A stretch of 64,000 bases of DNA, from the NCBI RefSeq assembly GCF_002563655.1, contig NZ_PDIY01000001.1, forward strand, positions 4,208,501 through 4,272,500. The letters run 5' to 3'. A model generated the notes under the pieces. The model ran no database searches. It was not told the origin of the DNA and saw nothing but the letters and a program-made list of their open reading frames with translations. Within the stretch, counting starts at the first letter, position 1, and the number at the start of each line of letters is the position of its first letter. Of the stretch, positions 1-9,441 are shown one piece after another. The position numbers were made by a program, and so were the translations under genes. This stretch comes from Bacillus sp. es.034 (GTDB taxonomy: Bacteria > Bacillota > Bacilli > Bacillales > Bacillaceae_B).

Positions 1-781
1 CGCCTTTTTTTAAGACTTCAAGGGAGGTTTCGAACAGTGCATCCCCTACTACATCCAACACGGAATCGACTTGGCCTCCATTTACTTCAACGATATCCTC
101 GGCAAGCTTTGGCGACTTATAGGACAGAACGTGTGTGGCACCGAGCTCTTTCATCTTTTCCTCTAAAGCCATGTCTCCCACTATGCCAATGACCTTTGAT
201 CCGAAAACCCTGGATGCAATTTGAACATTCAATGATCCCACACCGCCGTTGGCACCGGTGACGACGATCGTTTCCGAAGGCTGCGCCTGTATCTGTTCCA
301 CCATATGCCATGCCGTCAAACCGCTGACGGAAAACACGGCACTTTCTTCATACGTGGAGAGAGGCATGTCATAACACAGTTCTGCCGGCCAGACGACGTA
401 TTCAGCATAGCCGCCGTCATACTCGGAGCCGATGAAGGACATATCGTCTGATATATGTTCGCTGCCTTCCGTTCCGCTTGAAGTGAATGGGAACAGTACA
501 ACATCTTTGCCCAACATGGTTTCTGCGACATCCCCACCCACTTCTACCACTTCACCTGTGATATCCGAACCGGGAACCCTTGGAAACTGGACACCTTCAG
601 GACGCCACCCAGACTTCTCTTCCGTCCCATATGCGCCTTCTCTCATCCAGATTTCAGTGTTATTAATGGCACACGCCTTTACTTTGACAAGGACTTCCCC
701 CTTTTGAGGGGTGGGGGCCGGAATCTCCGCGACTTCAAGCTTGTCGACATCTCCATATTCTGTAACTTGAACGGCCCTCAT
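1..781 (-). CDS. Zinc-type alcohol dehydrogenase / quinone oxidoreductase (MDR family), 3' end cut by window
   Basis: The frame is open from an ATG at 781 to the left edge (about 260 codons), so the C-terminus is missing. The N-terminal GroES-like half starts MRAVQVTEYGDVDKLEV and contains the family GSDITGEVVEVG stretch. The Rossmann dinucleotide-binding motif TGANGGVGSLNVQIA begins near residue 150. No cluster of structural-zinc cysteines is visible, which points to a quinone-reductase-like, NAD(P)H-dependent member acting in the cytosol on an unknown substrate. It lies about 50 bp downstream of selO on the same strand. The family call is firm; the substrate is not. Confidence 0.85.
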   Translation of the reverse strand, partial: MRAVQVTEYGDVDKLEVAEIPAPTPQKGEVLVKVKACAINNTEIWMREGAYGTEEKSGWRPEGVQFPRVPGSDITGEVVEVGGDVAETMLGKDVVLFPFTSSGTEGSEHISDDMSFIGSEYDGGYAEYVVWPAELCYDMPLSTYEESAVFSVSGLTAWHMVEQIQAQPSETIVVTGANGGVGSLNVQIASRVFGSKVIGIVGDMALEEKMKELGATHVLSYKSPKLAEDIVEVNGGQVDSVLDVVGDALFETSLEVLKKG

Positions 782-832
782 GAACGTTCCACCTTTCCAT
801 TTTGGTTCTTGTGTTACAGTAAAACAGCTTCT

Positions 833-2281
833 TTACGTCCCACAATAGGTACGATACGGACGGTTTGACGGACTTGGAAGTGTGCAATACTCTTCCTGAT
901 CTGTAGAGTAAGCGTACGGATCTTTCAGAACCGCAAGCAAGTCATTCATGACAGTGAAATCATCCTCTTCGACTGCTGCCTTGAGCGCTTCTTCGACCCT
1001 GTGGTTGCGCGGGATGACCGACGGATTGCTCTTGCGCATTCGCTGTCGGGAAGCTTCCATCGTCTCGTCCTGTCTCCCTAATCTTTCCTTCCATCGTTCT
1101 TTCCAAACCGCATAATCAGGAGTCTTAAAGAAGTCTGTTTCTTCACTCCCCAATGTCAGGTTCCGGAAGGTATTCGTAAAGTCTGCCTGATATTTATTCA
1201 TCAGTTCCAACAGATCTTCAGCAAGGGAACGATCTCCTTCTTCACTATTGAATAATCCCAGTTTCTCCCTTATTCCGCTCAGCCAATGACCCTCGTACAA
1301 CTCAGGGAATTCCAGTATTGCATCCTGTGCAAGTTTCAAGGATTCTTCCTGTTCCTCATGAAGCATCGGTAGCAGGCTTTCGGCAAAGCGGGCGAGATTC
1401 CATCCAGCAATCGGCGGTTGATTCCCATATGCATACCTTCCTTGTGCATCGATGGAACTGAAGACCGTTTTCGGGTCATACGTATCCATGAAGGCACATG
1501 GCCCGTAATCAATCGTTTCCCCGCTGATCGTCATATTATCTGTGTTCATGACACCGTGGATGAAACCGACCATTTGCCACTTTGCGATAAGGGCAGCCTG
1601 TCGTTTGATGACTTCCTTCAGTAGGAAAAGGTAGCGGTTGGGAGCATCCATGCCCTCTGGATAGTGACGCTCCAGTGCATAATCTGCAAGGGCCCGGAGA
1701 TCATCCACTTCCCCGAATCTTGAAGCAAACTGGAACGTCCCGACACGGAGATGACTGGCCGCCACCCTTGTCAGGATTGCACCCTTTTGTTCAGTTTCCC
1801 GGTAAATCGGCTCACCCGTTGTCACCACTGCCAAACTCCTGGTCGTAGGAATCCCAAGTCCGTACATGGCTTCACTGATGATGTGCTCCCGGAGCATGGG
1901 ACCGAGTCCCGCACGACCGTCCCCTCCACGGGAATAAGGGGTTCTTCCTCCCCCTTTAAGCTGAATATCGAATCGTTTTCCCTCCGGCGTGATCTGCTCG
2001 CCAATCAGGACAGCCCGTCCATCACCCAGCATATTGAAATGACCGAACTGATGGCCCGCATAGGCTTGGGCAAGGGGCTCGGCTCCTTCAGGGATTTCAT
2101 TGCCCGACAGGACATCCGCTTCCAGTTTTTCGGCATCGAGCCCCAGGGACTCAGCAACCTCCTTATTTAGAACCACCAGCTTTGGGTCACGCACCGGTTC
2201 TGGAACCTGAAGGGTGAAAAATGTTCCAGGAAGGCTTCTATAACTGTTTTCGAGATTCCAACCTGCTTTCTTTTCCATCAT
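833..2281 (-). CDS. selO: Protein adenylyltransferase SelO (YdiU/UPF0061 family)
   Basis: About 480 residues, full length for the family. It carries the pseudokinase hallmarks [21 protein letters not shown] and [18 protein letters not shown], and HGVMNTDNM with a following DYGPCAFMD. Family members transfer AMP from ATP to Ser/Thr/Tyr side chains of proteins, with a role in redox stress. I chose ATG 2281 because AGGAGG lies 8 nt upstream at 2290-2295; the frame is open further up to 2326 but without an SD there. A second ATG at 2278 follows directly. It is separated from the upstream permease by an intrinsic terminator. Confidence 0.93.
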   Translation of the reverse strand: MMEKKAGWNLENSYRSLPGTFFTLQVPEPVRDPKLVVLNKEVAESLGLDAEKLEADVLSGNEIPEGAEPLAQAYAGHQFGHFNMLGDGRAVLIGEQITPEGKRFDIQLKGGGRTPYSRGGDGRAGLGPMLREHIISEAMYGLGIPTTRSLAVVTTGEPIYRETEQKGAILTRVAASHLRVGTFQFASRFGEVDDLRALADYALERHYPEGMDAPNRYLFLLKEVIKRQAALIAKWQMVGFIHGVMNTDNMTISGETIDYGPCAFMDTYDPKTVFSSIDAQGRYAYGNQPPIAGWNLARFAESLLPMLHEEQEESLKLAQDAILEFPELYEGHWLSGIREKLGLFNSEEGDRSLAEDLLELMNKYQADFTNTFRNLTLGSEETDFFKTPDYAVWKERWKERLGRQDETMEASRQRMRKSNPSVIPRNHRVEEALKAAVEEDDFTVMNDLLAVLKDPYAYSTDQEEYCTLPSPSNRPYRTYCGT

Positions 2282-2310
2282 CGTCCTCTCCTCCTTTTCA
2301 ATAAATAAAC

Positions 2311-2341
2311 AAAAAACCATAGACATGTTCTATGGTTTTTT
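2311..2341 (-). terminator. Intrinsic terminator of the amino-acid permease gene
   Basis: A perfect 13-bp inverted repeat (2311-2323 with 2329-2341, loop 5 nt) ends in a T run on the minus strand, 45 bp past the permease stop. The stem is A/T-rich at the base, so it may work in both directions. Confidence 0.8.
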
Positions 2342-2386
2342 GGGGAAGTTCCTTTTATCTCCCCCTCATTATACCTTTCTTTCTCC

Positions 2387-3781
2387 CTAATGTCCTTTAT
2401 GGCCTCTGCGGAAAACACCCCAATACGAAAGGTAAATCACAAGGATCAATCCCAACGAGATGAATAACCCAATCTGTTGATTCGCGTGGACCATGGCACC
2501 TGAGATTGCCAGTAGGATCAAAGCGATCCCGAGGTAAGAGGTAAAGGGATATCCAACCATCTTAAACTTTCCATTCCCTGCATCATAGGAAGGATGGAGC
2601 TTAATATGGGATACCAGGATGATTCCCCAGTTCAGGATCAACATGACTCCGGCTGCAGTGGTGATGTATTCATACACTTCATTGGGGAGAAGAAAGGAAA
2701 ATAGAATCGATATACCTAGCCCGACCGCTGTGATCATCAAGGATTTCACTGCCACACCCCGATTATTTTTTTCAGCGAATCCTTTCGGCGCATCTCCATC
2801 GACAGCCAGGGATATCATCACATTCGTAATGGAGAATAAGGCCCCGACCATCGTCGAAAAGGCCGCACTGATGATGATGATATTGAAAATTGAATCCAGG
2901 AACGGGATGTGATACGCCGAGAGCGCCGTTACAAACGGGCTTTCTGACTCATTGATCTTGGTCCAGGACACCATGCTCATGACAAAGAACAAGGAAAGGA
3001 CATACACCGTCACCAGGGAAAATAGCGTGCCCTTCCCCGCTTTCGGGACATCTTTCTTGTCACGCAGTTCATTCGAGGCGATACCGAGAACAGCAATGCC
3101 CCCAAATGAAAAAAAGACGAAGATCAAAGCCGCCCATGTCCCCTTGATACCCATTGGCATAAAAGGGGAAATGCCGGCATTTTTAGCAGATTGAAGCTCG
3201 GATGGCGTAATGATATGAAAAAAAAGCAAGGCACCGAAAATGATGAATATAAGCAAGGTCGACAATTTGATCACGGCAAATACCGATTCGATCTTCCCGA
3301 AATTACTTGCACCCAGTAGATTGATGCCAAAACCCAGGACCGCATATAGAATGGAGAAAATCCATAATGGGACGTGGGGAAACCAAAACTGGGTGAACGT
3401 CGATAACGCCACAATTTCACTGGACATAATCAAGATACCCGATAGCCAGTACATCCACCCTGAGACAAACCCGAATGAATGTCCGAATGCCTTCTTCGCA
3501 TAAATCCTGAACGTCCCCTTTTGAGGATCATTCGTGATCATTTCCGCCAGGGCACTAAATACGAAATAAGCCGTCACTCCTGCGATAATATAGTCGATAA
3601 GAATGGACGGGCCGGCCGTCTTGATGGATAAACCTGTCCCCAGAAAGAACCCTGCCCCGATGACGGATCCGATCCCTATCAGGGACAACTGCCACCAGCT
3701 AAGTTTGGTCCCTTCCCTTTTCTCCTGCTTCTTCTGTTGGTGGTGGGCTACCGTCTGGGTCAATAAATGCTCGTCTTTCAT
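2387..3781 (-). CDS. APC-superfamily amino acid permease
   Basis: 464 residues with about 12 hydrophobic segments after a 27-residue charged cytoplasmic N-terminus. The APC signature IGSVIGAGFFLGTG lies at the start of TM1 (residues about 37-50). It resembles Bacillus YbxG/YdgF-type permeases that import amino acids with protons across the plasma membrane; the substrate cannot be read from sequence. ATG 3781 is preceded by AGGAGGGG at good spacing. It is monocistronic, with its own terminator at 2311-2341. Confidence 0.9.
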   Translation of the reverse strand: MKDEHLLTQTVAHHQQKKQEKREGTKLSWWQLSLIGIGSVIGAGFFLGTGLSIKTAGPSILIDYIIAGVTAYFVFSALAEMITNDPQKGTFRIYAKKAFGHSFGFVSGWMYWLSGILIMSSEIVALSTFTQFWFPHVPLWIFSILYAVLGFGINLLGASNFGKIESVFAVIKLSTLLIFIIFGALLFFHIITPSELQSAKNAGISPFMPMGIKGTWAALIFVFFSFGGIAVLGIASNELRDKKDVPKAGKGTLFSLVTVYVLSLFFVMSMVSWTKINESESPFVTALSAYHIPFLDSIFNIIIISAAFSTMVGALFSITNVMISLAVDGDAPKGFAEKNNRGVAVKSLMITAVGLGISILFSFLLPNEVYEYITTAAGVMLILNWGIILVSHIKLHPSYDAGNGKFKMVGYPFTSYLGIALILLAISGAMVHANQQIGLFISLGLILVIYLSYWGVFRRGHKGH

Positions 3782-3892
3782 TCAACCATCCCCTCCTGTC
3801 TATGTATATCCATAGGTTTTTCATCAGATGTGATTACTATACAAGCGGATAACACCCGTCGGATTAATAAAATTGTAAAAATTTAAATTATT

Positions 3893-3921
3893 TTGAAATT
3901 ATTGTAATAAAACGTTATAAT
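3893..3921 (+). promoter_or_regulatory. Sigma-A promoter of the first Opp-like permease operon
   Basis: TTGAAA (3893-3898), 17-bp spacer, TATAAT (3916-3921), about 30 bp before the proposed start at 3952. This is near consensus in an A/T-rich setting. Confidence 0.75.
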
Positions 3922-3951
3922 TGGCCTAAAAGATAATGGGGGGCGTTTCTA

Positions 3952-4848
3952 CTGAAAAGATTCCATGTCGTCGGTCTACCCTTTCAGTTCTTGCTTACAT
4001 GCATCGGTCTATTCCTTTTCAGCGGTGCAGGTTCCTTGCTTGCATACGATACTGAATTAGTCATCATGCTTGGGAAGTATCTTCAAACCCTTCAGGAGAT
4101 CGGACGTGAAATGCTTCATCCAACTTCTCTCATGTTCAAAGTCGGGGAACCGATGGATTATAAAAGCTATCCGCTTTATCCGCTATTTTTTCAATTGTTC
4201 GGTTATTCATTCTCCCTTTTAATTATGGCATTCTTTCTGGCCGCCATCACATCTTCCCTTGTGAGCTACTTGTTTATGTTTCTGCCAAAGAAGGTGTATC
4301 GTATCTGCTTCCGTTTACTCGACTCACTGGACTCCCTACCGGACGTCATGATCATCGTGATCATCCAGCTGTTTATCGTCTGGTTTTTCAAGAAAACGGA
4401 TATTTTGCTTTTTGACATATATACCTTAGGCGATGAAAAGATTTATCTGCTTCCGATTATTTGTCTTGCCATCATGCCGATTTCGTTTTTAACAAAGCAT
4501 TTCTTATTTCAGCTTCGTGAAGAAGAAGGAAAGCCTTACGTAGAGTACTCATATTCTAAGGGGTTCTCAAAAGCCTATACGGTATGGGTTCATTTATTTC
4601 GAAATGTGTGGCTTCACTTTTATTTTCATATTAAACCGATTTTTCTTTTAATGCTTTCCAATCTGTTGATCATCGAAATCCTTTTTAATATCAACGGATT
4701 TATGAATGTACTTCTCGATGTTTCAAGGAATACGCCAAGTGCGTTTTTCGTCGGGATGCTGATGATTTACATACCGTTTTTTCTTATTTTTACTTTGGGT
4801 GCCGTTTTTCTAAAGAAATGGTTAGCGGGAGAGGAGGTCAGTTCATGA
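3952..4848 (+). CDS. OppB/DppB-like ABC transporter permease (orphan pair 1)
   Basis: About 298 residues with roughly six TM segments. A permease EAA-type loop is visible in EYSYSKGFSKAYTVW and following residues, with the conserved Gly. The first conventional start is TTG 3991, which has no SD and would begin inside TM1. CTG 3952 follows a G-rich SD (3938-3943) by 8 nt and adds a charged N-terminus (KRFHVVG), so I prefer it. The gene overlaps the next permease by 4 bp (ATGA). Opp/Dpp permeases form the membrane channel of peptide importers, but no ATPase or binding protein is encoded here. Family level is likely; substrate unknown. Confidence 0.75.
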   Translation: MKRFHVVGLPFQFLLTCIGLFLFSGAGSLLAYDTELVIMLGKYLQTLQEIGREMLHPTSLMFKVGEPMDYKSYPLYPLFFQLFGYSFSLLIMAFFLAAITSSLVSYLFMFLPKKVYRICFRLLDSLDSLPDVMIIVIIQLFIVWFFKKTDILLFDIYTLGDEKIYLLPIICLAIMPISFLTKHFLFQLREEEGKPYVEYSYSKGFSKAYTVWVHLFRNVWLHFYFHIKPIFLLMLSNLLIIEILFNINGFMNVLLDVSRNTPSAFFVGMLMIYIPFFLIFTLGAVFLKKWLAGEEVSS

Positions 4849-5870
4849 GAGTGTTTAAATCACCACGATTCTGGCTGCCTTTAGGCTTTCTTTTGATTCT
4901 GATCTCAGCAAGTTTCATCGTGCCATCCGTCTATCCGGAGCTACTGGAACCGGGACCCCCTTATTTAAAGGATGAGGCAGGGAAGATCATCGCGGATCCC
5001 CCTTATACGATGGAGGAAATGAAGCCGCTGGGAAGTGACAAACTCGGAAGGAATTTATTCTATTTACTATTGTCCGGTGCGAAGTATACCTTGCTGTCAG
5101 CTATGATCATCGCACTCCTCCGCATGGCCGGTGGGTTTGCGTTTGGGATGGTGTATGCTTTTCTCCCTAATTGGGCCAGGCAGATGATTAAGGGAATAGG
5201 TGATACATTCAACTTCATCCCCCTTGCGATCATTGCTTTCGTTCTTCTCACTCCCCTGCAGCTTGCCTTTGAAGCGGAGGCAATGTTTTCGTTCCGGTTT
5301 CTGGTCATTGAAGTTTTCGTAATCGCCATCATCGTGATCCCTTCTCTCGGCTTGTATATTGGGGAAGAAATGAAGGAGTATTTAAAGAATGATTTCGTTA
5401 GTGTATCGAGACAAATCGGGGCATCGAAATACTATATAATCAAACGGCATCTGCGTCCACAATTCAGTCGTCATGCCCTTGTCATGTTTTCAGAGCAAAT
5501 ATCACAAACCTTATACCTTCTCATTCAACTTGGGGTTCTGCATATCTGTTTGGGAGGGTTGAAAATAGCAGAGTTCGGGATCATGGAGCACATACCTGAA
5601 TACTTCTCTTATACAAATGAATGGGCAGCGACGATGAGCATCAATATTCAAATGGTGTTTCTTCATACGTGGCTGGTGCTGACACCACTAGTATTTTTTG
5701 CGACAGCCATCTTTTGCATCAATGAAGTGACCAGATTCTTAAAAGAGGTTCTCCTTGAAGATAACCACCCTGTCGGAGAAGCGAAGCCCCATTCCAAACA
5801 GACGCCGCCTTCATCCATGTTTGATGACCCATTCACGTTTACAAACCGCTCTAGGGAGGAGTTCCATTGA
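4845..5870 (+). CDS. OppC/DppC-like ABC transporter permease (orphan pair 1)
   Basis: 341 residues. It has a TM near the N-terminus, a periplasmic segment ending PLGSDKLGRNLFYLLLSG (the family's PLGTD..GRD motif), further TMs, and an EAA-type loop SRQIGASKYYIIKRHLRPQ. ATG 4845 is chosen for GGAGAGGAGG just upstream and the ATGA overlap with the preceding permease. A paralogue of exactly the same length lies at 18611-19636. It would pair with the preceding gene as a heterodimeric channel, but a partner ATPase must come from elsewhere. Confidence 0.85.
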   Translation: MRVFKSPRFWLPLGFLLILISASFIVPSVYPELLEPGPPYLKDEAGKIIADPPYTMEEMKPLGSDKLGRNLFYLLLSGAKYTLLSAMIIALLRMAGGFAFGMVYAFLPNWARQMIKGIGDTFNFIPLAIIAFVLLTPLQLAFEAEAMFSFRFLVIEVFVIAIIVIPSLGLYIGEEMKEYLKNDFVSVSRQIGASKYYIIKRHLRPQFSRHALVMFSEQISQTLYLLIQLGVLHICLGGLKIAEFGIMEHIPEYFSYTNEWAATMSINIQMVFLHTWLVLTPLVFFATAIFCINEVTRFLKEVLLEDNHPVGEAKPHSKQTPPSSMFDDPFTFTNRSREEFH

Positions 5871-6460
5871 GAAATCAACTACTATTGATCCTTTTTGCCA
5901 TTCTCATCGTACTGACCGGATGCAGGGTTGAAATGGCAACGGAACTTTCTCCAAAACCAAAAGCGCCGTCCGGGGTGAGGATTGAAATGAGCGGCACCGT
6001 CTCCCTTCAAGGGAAAGAACTAATCGTTGAAGGCAAATCCAACCTTCCAGAGGACAGCATCATATTTGCCGGCCTCAAAGATTATGGTGAAATGGAATCC
6101 TACGCCAGGGTCATCAACTGGCAGGGGGAAGAAACGGATGAATATGTCACGGAAAGCACCGGGGTAGTGGACGATAAAGGGAACTTCCAAATCAAAGTGG
6201 ACCGGGTCAATCCGGAATCCCGCTACAAGCTGGAAGTCCTCTTTAACCCCGCCATCCAAAAATCCAAGATTCAGGAAATCTACGGCTATTGGGGAGAGGA
6301 CATCGCCCGGAACATCGGCTACCTCGATTTCGAGTATAATGGCAACACGCTATCCGGGATGATCAAAGTCGCCCCAATCGTCAGTATCACAGACCCAAAA
6401 GGGGACGGTGCCAAATGGAACCTCACCAACATCCCGAACAAATCCAGGTCACTAAAGTGA
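5867..6460 (+). CDS. Lipoprotein of unknown function, co-transcribed with permease pair 1
   Basis: 197 residues starting at TTG 5867, with AGGGAGGAG 5 nt upstream and a 4-bp TTGA overlap with the permease gene. The N-terminus is a lipoprotein signal with lipobox LTGC (Cys at about residue 19), so it should be anchored to the outer face of the membrane. The rest is a soluble beta-rich region with no family I recognise. It is too short for an Opp solute-binding protein (usually over 500 residues). The translational coupling suggests it works with the two permeases. Confidence 0.8.
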   Translation: MRNQLLLILFAILIVLTGCRVEMATELSPKPKAPSGVRIEMSGTVSLQGKELIVEGKSNLPEDSIIFAGLKDYGEMESYARVINWQGEETDEYVTESTGVVDDKGNFQIKVDRVNPESRYKLEVLFNPAIQKSKIQEIYGYWGEDIARNIGYLDFEYNGNTLSGMIKVAPIVSITDPKGDGAKWNLTNIPNKSRSLK

Positions 6461-6465
6461 GGAAT

Positions 6466-6529
6466 GAGGGACGGACCTCTATACTGACTGGAATTCTTGG
6501 TTGAAGCTTCAATGGGAGGTCCGTCCCTC
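6466..6529. repeat. Dispersed inverted repeat GAGGGACGGACCTC, copy pair 1
   Basis: A perfect 14-bp inverted repeat (6466-6479 with 6516-6529) around a 36-bp spacer that itself holds the palindrome TTGAAGCTTCAA. The same arm recurs at 14254-14328 and 50380-50444. There is no T run, so it is not an ordinary terminator. Confidence 0.8.
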
Positions 6530-6540
6530 TTGGCATTAAA

Positions 6541-6574
6541 AAATCCCTGACGCTGAGTTTGGCGTCAGGGATTT
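6541..6574. terminator. Bidirectional intrinsic terminator between lipoprotein gene and rlmD
   Basis: A 13-bp perfect stem (6541-6553 with 6562-6574) with A runs on the left and Ts on the right. It sits between convergent genes. Confidence 0.85.
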
Positions 6575-6600
6575 CTCCGAAGGTATCGGCTTGATTCTTA

Positions 6601-7989
6601 TTATGAATTCAATGTCAGTGTCGCGACACATTCCACATGCACCGTATGAGGGAACAGGTCGACAGGTTGAACGGCATCAAGGGTGTAGCCGAATGGCTCA
6701 AGTTCCTTAATATCCGTTGCGAACGTATCCGGATTGCATGAAACGTACACAATGCGCTCCGGTTTCGCGCGACCGATCCTTCTCATCACTTTCCCGCCGG
6801 CACCGGAACGCGGCGGATCAAGCATCAACAGCTGCGGATGACCGAACGTTTCGAGCATCTGGTCGATTCCTTTCCGTGCATCTTTTGCAAGGAAGGTAGT
6901 GTTCGAGATCCCGTTATCATCTGCATTCCGTTTCGCCGATTCAATGGAGCTTTCCACGATTTCAATCCCGGCAAGCTCCCCTACTTTGCTTGCAAATGGA
7001 AGAGAGAATGTCCCTACTCCACAGAAAAGATCGATCATCTTCTCCGTTTTCTTCGGCTGACTCATCTCTACCGCCAGGTCCACAAGCTTCTGGGCCTGTG
7101 TCGGATTCGTCTGGAAGAACGTATCGAACCAGAGGCGGAAACGGTAGCCGTCCATTTCGTCATAGATGAAATCACGACCCGAGAGCAGGTGGATCTCCTC
7201 TGCCTGGGTACGGTCTGCCCATGCCGTGTTTTCTAGCCACAATAAGCTCTTTACGTGAGGGAATTTCTCACCGACACGTTTCTTTAAATCGGCAACGGCT
7301 TCTGAATGTGCTTCAGGTGCCTCGGTTGCAAACAAGGCAAGCATCAATTCACCTGTCGCAAACGATTGGCGGACCATTAAATGACGTAATAGCCCTTCAT
7401 GCTTATCCTTATCATACCCTTCCAAGCCGTGATCCTTCACCCAATCAGCGACTTCCATGGTCGCTTCCACCATTTCTTCACTTGCAATCAGGCAGGTTTC
7501 AAGTGAAATGATCTTTCGGAAATTCCCCTGCTCATGTAAACCAAGTGCTCCCTCCGGTGAGAAGGTAAGCTCCATCTTATTGCGATAACGCCAAGGGTTG
7601 TCCATTCCCATCGTGTCACGGACAAGTCCGGGATCAAACCCCTGCCCATTCAGAGCTTCTTTCACGTGATCGGTCTTGTGCTTCAGCTGGCCCTCATAGT
7701 CCCAATGCTGCCACACACAACCGCCGCAGCGATCAAAATGTGGACAAGGTGGTTCGATGCGTTCCGGGTTCGCCTCCAGGATTTCATCAGCCATTGCCTT
7801 ACGTCTCCTGCGGTCCGGCTGATCGACCGTCACCTTCACCTTTTCCCCGATCAGGGTCTGAGGGATTGTGAGTCGCAGCTTCTTCGGATTCCCAAGCTCA
7901 TTCTCACGCCAGATCACAGCCTGTCCCGACCCTTTTTGATCTAATTCTTCTATAGTGGCAACCATTGTTTCTGGTTTGATATTCGACAA
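6601..7989 (-). CDS. rlmD: 23S rRNA (uracil-5-)-methyltransferase, RlmD/RlmCD type
   Basis: 462 residues. An N-terminal TRAM-like RNA-binding domain (about 1-60) is followed by the iron-sulphur cluster cysteines in CPHFDRCGGC, the SAM-binding DLFCGVGTFSLPFA, and the catalytic SCNPDTFATD near the C-terminus. The family methylates C5 of uracil in 23S rRNA; in Bacillus one enzyme (RlmCD) can modify both U747 and U1939. The start is TTG 7989 with AGGAGG 9 nt upstream (7999-8004). Single gene, terminator at 6541-6574. Confidence 0.93.
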   Translation of the reverse strand: MSNIKPETMVATIEELDQKGSGQAVIWRENELGNPKKLRLTIPQTLIGEKVKVTVDQPDRRRRKAMADEILEANPERIEPPCPHFDRCGGCVWQHWDYEGQLKHKTDHVKEALNGQGFDPGLVRDTMGMDNPWRYRNKMELTFSPEGALGLHEQGNFRKIISLETCLIASEEMVEATMEVADWVKDHGLEGYDKDKHEGLLRHLMVRQSFATGELMLALFATEAPEAHSEAVADLKKRVGEKFPHVKSLLWLENTAWADRTQAEEIHLLSGRDFIYDEMDGYRFRLWFDTFFQTNPTQAQKLVDLAVEMSQPKKTEKMIDLFCGVGTFSLPFASKVGELAGIEIVESSIESAKRNADDNGISNTTFLAKDARKGIDQMLETFGHPQLLMLDPPRSGAGGKVMRRIGRAKPERIVYVSCNPDTFATDIKELEPFGYTLDAVQPVDLFPHTVHVECVATLTLNS

Positions 7990-8085
7990 TTTTTACGTCC
8001 TCCTTCAAATTGCTCTCTAACTCTATACTTTATTAAAAATGGAGGCGGAATGCAACAGGGATATAGGGTGCAAACAACACAAAGA

Positions 8086-8109
8086 AGGAGCCTTAAATGC
8101 AAGGCTCCT
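8086..8109 (-). terminator. Intrinsic terminator of the amidase gene
   Basis: A 9-bp stem AGGAGCCTT/AAGGCTCCT with a 6-nt loop, followed on the minus strand by a T-rich stretch, just past the stop at 8125. Confidence 0.7.
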
Positions 8110-8124
8110 CTTGATAGGAACAGA

Positions 8125-9291
8125 CTAATAGGCTTTGTAACGTCCAAATTCTCCTGTGACATAAGCTCTTCTTCCATTGTAGACGACTTCCCAATAGCCT
8201 GAACTGCTGTTTTTCCCTATGAGGGATCCCGTGACGGGAAGGGTACGTCCTTTTCTGATGGTACCCAGATCTTTTGAAGTCAAGCGATCCGGACGATCTT
8301 GTATGATGGCCGCATTGGCGACTCCTATGATGGTAATTTCCCCAATGGCAATCGGCCCTCCTGTTGCAGGCGGCGGTGAGGCTTGTCCCCCCTGCTGACC
8401 GCTTCCTTCCACCTTCACATATTTCGGTGATGCGGTCACATAAAACACATAGCCCCTGGAGTTCATGACTTCATACATATCCACACCTTCCACCTTCAGC
8501 TTACGGACGATCGTCGGAAACCCATACCCGTACTTCAATATTCCTGCACGGTAGGTATCATCGAAGGTCGGCCGGCTGTAGAAGTCAAGACCTTCTGCTC
8601 CTTTATAAATACTCTCAACGCGTTTGCCGACAACTTTTCCGCTGCTTGTCCCACCGGAAACAGGAGGTGATCCGACGTTCCTACCGTTACCTGCAGCCAC
8701 ATAAGACACCCCGAAGAAATCACACACTCCCAGTGCCTGCTCCCTTGCCGTTTCACGCTGAAAATCCTCATTGATCATGAGCAGCGCTTCCCTCTCATTA
8801 TCCATGAACCCATTCTCGACAAGTACTGCCGGACCATCGAACTCCCTCGTCATATGAAGATTCTGCTCAATGATACCCCGGTACACCTGCTTCGTCCCCT
8901 GTTTCAAGTACTTCGCGATATTTTCAGCAAGTCTTCTATCCTTTGCATCATTATAATATACATGAAGCGAATGCCCTTCTGCATCCTTCCCCTGGCCATC
9001 AAACTTCCCATCGAAGGCATTGTAGTGGTTGGAAACCAGTGCATCTGCCCCCATGGAATTCGCGGCATCGGTTCTCGCCTGAAGCGGAGTATCTGCATCC
9101 GTCGGAGCTGTTAACAGCGTCCGGAATCCGCATCTCTCCAATTCTAATTTTAAAAACAAGGTCATTTTCTCATTGAACTCGTTTTCCCGGATCTTCCTTC
9201 CGATAGACGGAATATAAGGCGTCCGTTTACCAGCTGTCCCAAGACCATGACCATCATCCAATGCTATTAAATAATCACTAGATTTCACCAT
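8125..9291 (-). CDS. N-acetylmuramoyl-L-alanine amidase (Amidase_3) with C-terminal SH3-like repeats
   Basis: About 388 residues. The amidase_3 catalytic domain (roughly 8-205) shows zinc-ligand regions ALDDGHG and SNHYNAF and the catalytic-Glu motif VLVENGFMDN. Two SH3-like modules follow, separated by Gly/Pro-rich linkers (residues about 205-225 and 300-320). There is no signal peptide, so it probably leaves the cell by lysis or acts as a spore/phage-type lysin; by domain it cleaves the amide between MurNAc and the stem peptide. ATG 9291 is preferred over ATG 9300 because GGAGG abuts the latter. Confidence 0.88.
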   Translation of the reverse strand: MVKSSDYLIALDDGHGLGTAGKRTPYIPSIGRKIRENEFNEKMTLFLKLELERCGFRTLLTAPTDADTPLQARTDAANSMGADALVSNHYNAFDGKFDGQGKDAEGHSLHVYYNDAKDRRLAENIAKYLKQGTKQVYRGIIEQNLHMTREFDGPAVLVENGFMDNEREALLMINEDFQRETAREQALGVCDFFGVSYVAAGNGRNVGSPPVSGGTSSGKVVGKRVESIYKGAEGLDFYSRPTFDDTYRAGILKYGYGFPTIVRKLKVEGVDMYEVMNSRGYVFYVTASPKYVKVEGSGQQGGQASPPPATGGPIAIGEITIIGVANAAIIQDRPDRLTSKDLGTIRKGRTLPVTGSLIGKNSSSGYWEVVYNGRRAYVTGEFGRYKAY

Positions 9292-9397
9292 ATTTTGCAT
9301 CCTCCTTTACTAGTAAAATATTCATAGCTTGGACAAATGGTCACGGCGAGGGAAAAGGATAGAATCATTTCATAGAGGCCCCTAAAAAAACATAAGA

Positions 9398-9433
9398 AAG
9401 GTGCCTGCCCCCACTAACGGAGACAGGCACCTT
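9398..9433 (-). terminator. Intrinsic terminator of htpX
   Basis: A 10-bp stem AAGGTGCCTG/CAGGCACCTT (9398-9407 with 9424-9433), with T-rich sequence downstream on the minus strand. The same GTGCCTG core recurs near 47218. Confidence 0.75.
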
Positions 9434-9441
9434 AATATCTA

